Shown here in pieces: positions 51,808 through 51,859 of a stretch of DNA of 51,859 nucleotides (position 1 is its first letter; each line of letters starts with the position of its first letter). The notes below the pieces were generated by a model. It was not told the DNA's origin. It searched no databases and saw nothing but the letters and a program-made list of their open reading frames with translations. The stretch covers positions 1-51,859 of the forward strand of contig CAZVYS010000004.1 of the NCBI GenBank assembly GCA_964630755.1, in the 5' to 3' direction. Both the position numbers and the translations under genes were made by a program. Origin of the DNA: CAZVYS01 sp964630755. GTDB taxonomy: Bacteria; Patescibacteriota; Microgenomatia; UBA1400; CG1-02-47-37.

Positions 51808-51859
<52 letters not shown>

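Overview
The window is a contig from a member of the Candidate Phyla Radiation (Patescibacteria), most likely the Microgenomates (OP11) side. The reasons are the low-to-moderate GC content, tightly packed and overlapping genes, TGA used as a normal stop codon, and CPR-type gene content: archaeal-type phosphoglycerate mutase, DNA ligase and UMP kinase, DUF5654, DUF5667 and a CofE homologue without an F420 pathway. The 16S rRNA gene that begins at the right edge also has a CPR-like start. Two 10-N assembly gaps (4108-4117 and 34364-34373) show that the contig is scaffolded, so frameshifts near them may be assembly faults.

Layout. 1-2950: end of a PEP carboxykinase gene, then enolase and phosphoglycerate mutase. 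3107-9165: GIY-YIG protein, frameshifted HAD phosphatase, phosphoribosyltransferase-like protein, NAD(P)HX dehydratase, two EamA-type transporters, TrmB-like regulator, GNAT acetyltransferase, VOC protein. 9263-13521: Phd/VapC toxin-antitoxin pair, PIG-L deacetylase, two unknown proteins, thioredoxin-fold protein, third EamA transporter. 13550-19002: nucleotide block (dcd, purB, purA, guaB, DUF5654, HPRT-like protein). 19088-25464: unknown gene, Fic protein, fourth EamA transporter, ATP-dependent DNA ligase, unknown genes, CofE homologue. 25535-31463: P-type cation ATPase, CaCA exchanger, EndoQ-type nuclease, DUF4870 protein, phosphoribosyltransferase. 31602-36675: pth, MFS transporter, acylphosphatase, broken membrane gene, lgt, pyrH. 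36680-40992: MtaB-like enzyme split in two, winged-helix-like protein, CsoR/CstR-type repressor with trxA and trxB, glutamate dehydrogenase. 40984-50344: nonsense-interrupted gene, DsbA-like protein, 7TM protein, three ATP-grasp proteins (one fused to a retropepsin-like domain), an NTase-fold candidate and mnmA. 50341-51859: DUF5667 protein, then an rRNA promoter, leader and the 16S start.

The main discovery is a dispersed family of paired hairpins, seen at 20 loci. Each copy has one to three 'HP1' hairpins, a short spacer (typically TAAAGTCGGTTAAAG), one 'HP2' hairpin and a tail close to TTATTGGTAG. Stem sequences differ widely between copies but stay self-complementary around an almost invariant ATTC loop. 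Thirteen copies lie inside protein-coding genes without breaking the frame (purB twice, DNA ligase twice, pth twice, mnmA twice, lgt, gdhA, two ATP-grasp genes, and a worn copy in the PIG-L gene). Three more supply the C-terminus and stop codon of a gene. Each gene-internal copy carries the base changes needed to avoid a stop in its own reading frame. All copies point the same way on the + strand, even in a minus-strand gene. The architecture recalls the Rickettsia palindromic elements, but the sequence is unrelated to anything I recognise.

A second theme is transcription. Many genes have a recognisable -10 hexamer (often also a -35 with a 16-18 base spacer) only 5-9 bases before the start codon, which predicts leaderless mRNAs. 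The trxA-trxB operon is headed by a CsoR-family regulator with Cys-Glu-Cys in place of Cys-His-Cys and a TACT-G-tract-AGTA operator across its own promoter and start codon. The rRNA leader contains an intrinsic-terminator-like hairpin followed by a boxA-like sequence.
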